The position numbers and the translations under genes are program-made. The notes beneath the pieces are model-generated. The model was not told the DNA's origin. It worked only from the letters and a program-made list of their open reading frames with translations, and searched no databases. DNA of 8,519 nt, from positions 1 through 8,519 of the forward strand of contig JADFUO010000375.1 in the NCBI GenBank assembly GCA_015222115.1, read 5' to 3'. Below are positions 6,817 to 8,519 of the stretch, in pieces (positions within the stretch are counted from its first letter, which is position 1; every line of letters starts with the position of its first letter). The stretch is from Bacteroidota bacterium. Its GTDB lineage: Bacteria; Bacteroidota; Bacteroidia; Bacteroidales; JADFUO01.

Positions 6817-8519
6817 TTAGCTTATCAATCCCCAATTTACTTTATTTTTTTCAAATGATTTTAATTGTTTTGCAAGTGGGAAATTTTCTTTATGTTCTAA
6901 ATTCGGGTCATTTTTCAGAATTTCAATTGCAAGGTTTCTTGAGTATTTTAATATTTTTTCATCTTTTATCAAATCGGCAATTTTCAAATCAAGGATTCCG
7001 CTTTGTTGTGTTCCCTGAATATCACCAGGACCTCGTAATTTAAGGTCAACATCGGCAATTTCAAAACCATCGGAAGTTCTCACCATAGTTTCAAGTCTTT
7101 TTTTCCCATCATTAGTGAGTTTATAATCTGTCATTAAAATACAATACGATTGGTCAGCTCCTCTGCCAACTCTTCCCCGTAATTGATGAAGCTGCGATAA
7201 TCCGAACCTTTCGGCATTTTCAATTATCATAACACTTGCATTCGGAATATCAACTCCAACTTCAATAACAGTAGTAGAAACCATAATTTGTGTTTCTCCA
7301 CGGATAAATCGCTGCATTTCAAAATCTTTATCTGCCGACTTCATTTTCCCGTGAACTACACTCACAGCGTATTCAGATAATGGAAATTCTCTTACAATAC
7401 TTTCATAACCATCCATTAAATATTTTAAATCCAATTTTTCAGATTCTTCAATTAAAGGGTAAACAACATAGATTTGCCTGCCTTCTTTAATCTTTTTCTT
7501 AATAAAACCAAATACTTTCAACCTTTTTGAATCGTAAAGATGATAAGTTTTAACAGGTTTTCTGCCCGGAGGTAGTTCGTCAATTATTGAAAAATCAAGG
7601 TCTCCATATAGAGTCATAGCTAAAGTACGTGGTATTGGCGTTGCTGTCATCACCAGTATGTGTGGTGGGATAATATTTTTTTTCCAGAGTTTTGCACGTT
7701 GAGCCACTCCAAAACGATGTTGTTCATCAATAATTACCAGTCCGAGATTTTTAAATTTTACAGTTTCTTCAATTAATGCATGCGTTCCGATTAAAATTTG
7801 CAAATTGCCGTTAAGCAAATTTTCGTTAATAATTTTTCTTTTTGATGTTTTGGTTGATCCGGTAAGCAGTTCAACTGAAATATCCATTCCCTTAAGCATT
7901 TTTGAGATTGTTTCAAAATGTTGGGTGGCAAGTATTTCAGTTGGTGCCATTATACAAGCCTGATAATTATTATCAAGGGCAATTAAAATTGACATAAGGG
8001 CAACAAGGGTTTTGCCGCTACCAACATCGCCCTGCAACAGCCTGTTCATTTGTTTTCCTGAGCCAATGTCTTTGCGGATTTCTTTGATGACTTTTTTTTG
8101 TGCATTTGTTAATTCAAACGGAAGATTGTTTTTAAAAAAGTAATTAAAATAATCTCCAACAACAGAAAAAGCGTGTCCTTTTATTTTTTGAATTCGGATG
8201 TATTTTTGTTTTAACAACCGCAACTGAATAAAAAATAATTCTTCAAATTTCAATCTTGCCTCAGCTTTTTGTAAAATATTTTGATTTTCGGGAAAATGAA
8301 TATTAATCAATGCTTGTTCTCTTGAGATTAGTTTAAGGTTCTGAATGATATTTTCCGTGAGATTTTCATGAATTTCCCCGTTAATTTTCAGGACAAGATT
8401 TCCGATTAATTTACTTATACCTTTACTGCCTAATCCTCTTGATTTAAGTTTTTCAGTAGAACTGTAAAAAGCCTGAAAAGATTTGCTTAATGAATCGTGT
8501 TGTTCGGAAATAAGTTCAA
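6817..8519 (-). CDS. recG: ATP-dependent DNA helicase RecG, C-terminal 566 residues (N-terminus beyond the window)
   Basis: The frame stays open to the right edge, so the gene starts outside the window; the TTG at 8308-8310 is internal, not the start. The first visible residues include SSTEKLKSRGLGSKGISKLI, the end of the RecG N-terminal wedge region. The helicase motifs follow, numbered from the first visible residue: Walker A GDVGSGKT (163-170), APTEILA (191-197), DEQHRFG (264-270), TATPIPRT (291-298), VSTTVIEVGVDIPNAS (413-428) and QLRGRVGRG (445-453). The C-terminal segment with GFEIADVDLKLRGPGDIQG (484-502) matches the TRG region that couples ATP hydrolysis to branch migration. RecG reverses stalled forks and processes Holliday junctions and R-loops. 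Full-length RecG is near 700 residues, so about 130 should be missing. All motifs are intact and the enzyme looks functional. Downstream, pheT follows after 56 bases on the same strand. Confidence 0.97.
   Translation of the reverse strand, partial: ELISEQHDSLSKSFQAFYSSTEKLKSRGLGSKGISKLIGNLVLKINGEIHENLTENIIQNLKLISREQALINIHFPENQNILQKAEARLKFEELFFIQLRLLKQKYIRIQKIKGHAFSVVGDYFNYFFKNNLPFELTNAQKKVIKEIRKDIGSGKQMNRLLQGDVGSGKTLVALMSILIALDNNYQACIMAPTEILATQHFETISKMLKGMDISVELLTGSTKTSKRKIINENLLNGNLQILIGTHALIEETVKFKNLGLVIIDEQHRFGVAQRAKLWKKNIIPPHILVMTATPIPRTLAMTLYGDLDFSIIDELPPGRKPVKTYHLYDSKRLKVFGFIKKKIKEGRQIYVVYPLIEESEKLDLKYLMDGYESIVREFPLSEYAVSVVHGKMKSADKDFEMQRFIRGETQIMVSTTVIEVGVDIPNASVMIIENAERFGLSQLHQLRGRVGRGADQSYCILMTDYKLTNDGKKRLETMVRTSDGFEIADVDLKLRGPGDIQGTQQSGILDLKIADLIKDEKILKYSRNLAIEILKNDPNLEHKENFPLAKQLKSFEKNKVNWGLIS

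Noticed and set aside
6817..8310. TTG at 8308-8310 as the start of a shorter RecG
   Set aside because: The same frame continues upstream without a stop to the window edge and encodes recognisable RecG wedge-end sequence (TEKLKSRG), so the TTG is an internal Leu codon.
1..8519. CRISPR arrays, tRNA or rRNA genes, insertion sequences, toxin-antitoxin or defence modules
   Set aside because: I read both strands for regularly spaced repeats, tRNA-like cloverleaf sequence, transposase motifs and small paired genes and found none I could support.

Overview
The window is AT-rich bacterial DNA in which every convincing gene lies on the minus strand. Protein content and gene order point to the phylum Bacteroidota, probably order Bacteroidales: an LptE-like lipoprotein beside a receiver-less sigma-54 activator and a downstream 'MNRQ..F' protein is a familiar block there. 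None of the five visible start codons has a correctly spaced Shine-Dalgarno sequence, which also fits this phylum. The assignment is inferred from sequence reading, not from a search.

In the direction of transcription (high to low coordinates) the genes are: recG (5' end beyond the window), encoding the replication-fork remodelling helicase; pheT, the phenylalanyl-tRNA synthetase beta subunit; a long, divergent nucleotide-sugar dehydrogenase that should supply uronic-acid-type sugars for surface polysaccharide; a sigma-54 transcriptional activator; lptE, the outer-membrane lipopolysaccharide-assembly lipoprotein; a 364-base gene-free stretch; and the start of an uncharacterised protein that runs off the left edge.

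The left half is envelope-related. The sigma-54 activator and lptE are 10 bases apart and almost certainly co-transcribed. The dehydrogenase lies 47 bases upstream and may or may not belong to the same unit. The right half (recG, pheT) is housekeeping; the two genes are 56 bases apart.

The gene-free stretch (386-749) is the least ordinary part. It carries an imperfect palindrome of about 212 bases (499-710) with GGCATTA/TAATGCC ends and a long internal hairpin (555-593 against 617-655). It looks like a MITE-type or other intergenic palindromic element, or a structured RNA. I found no CRISPR array, tRNA, rRNA, transposase or defence system, and no gene that looks broken. Most of the window is conserved chromosomal backbone.
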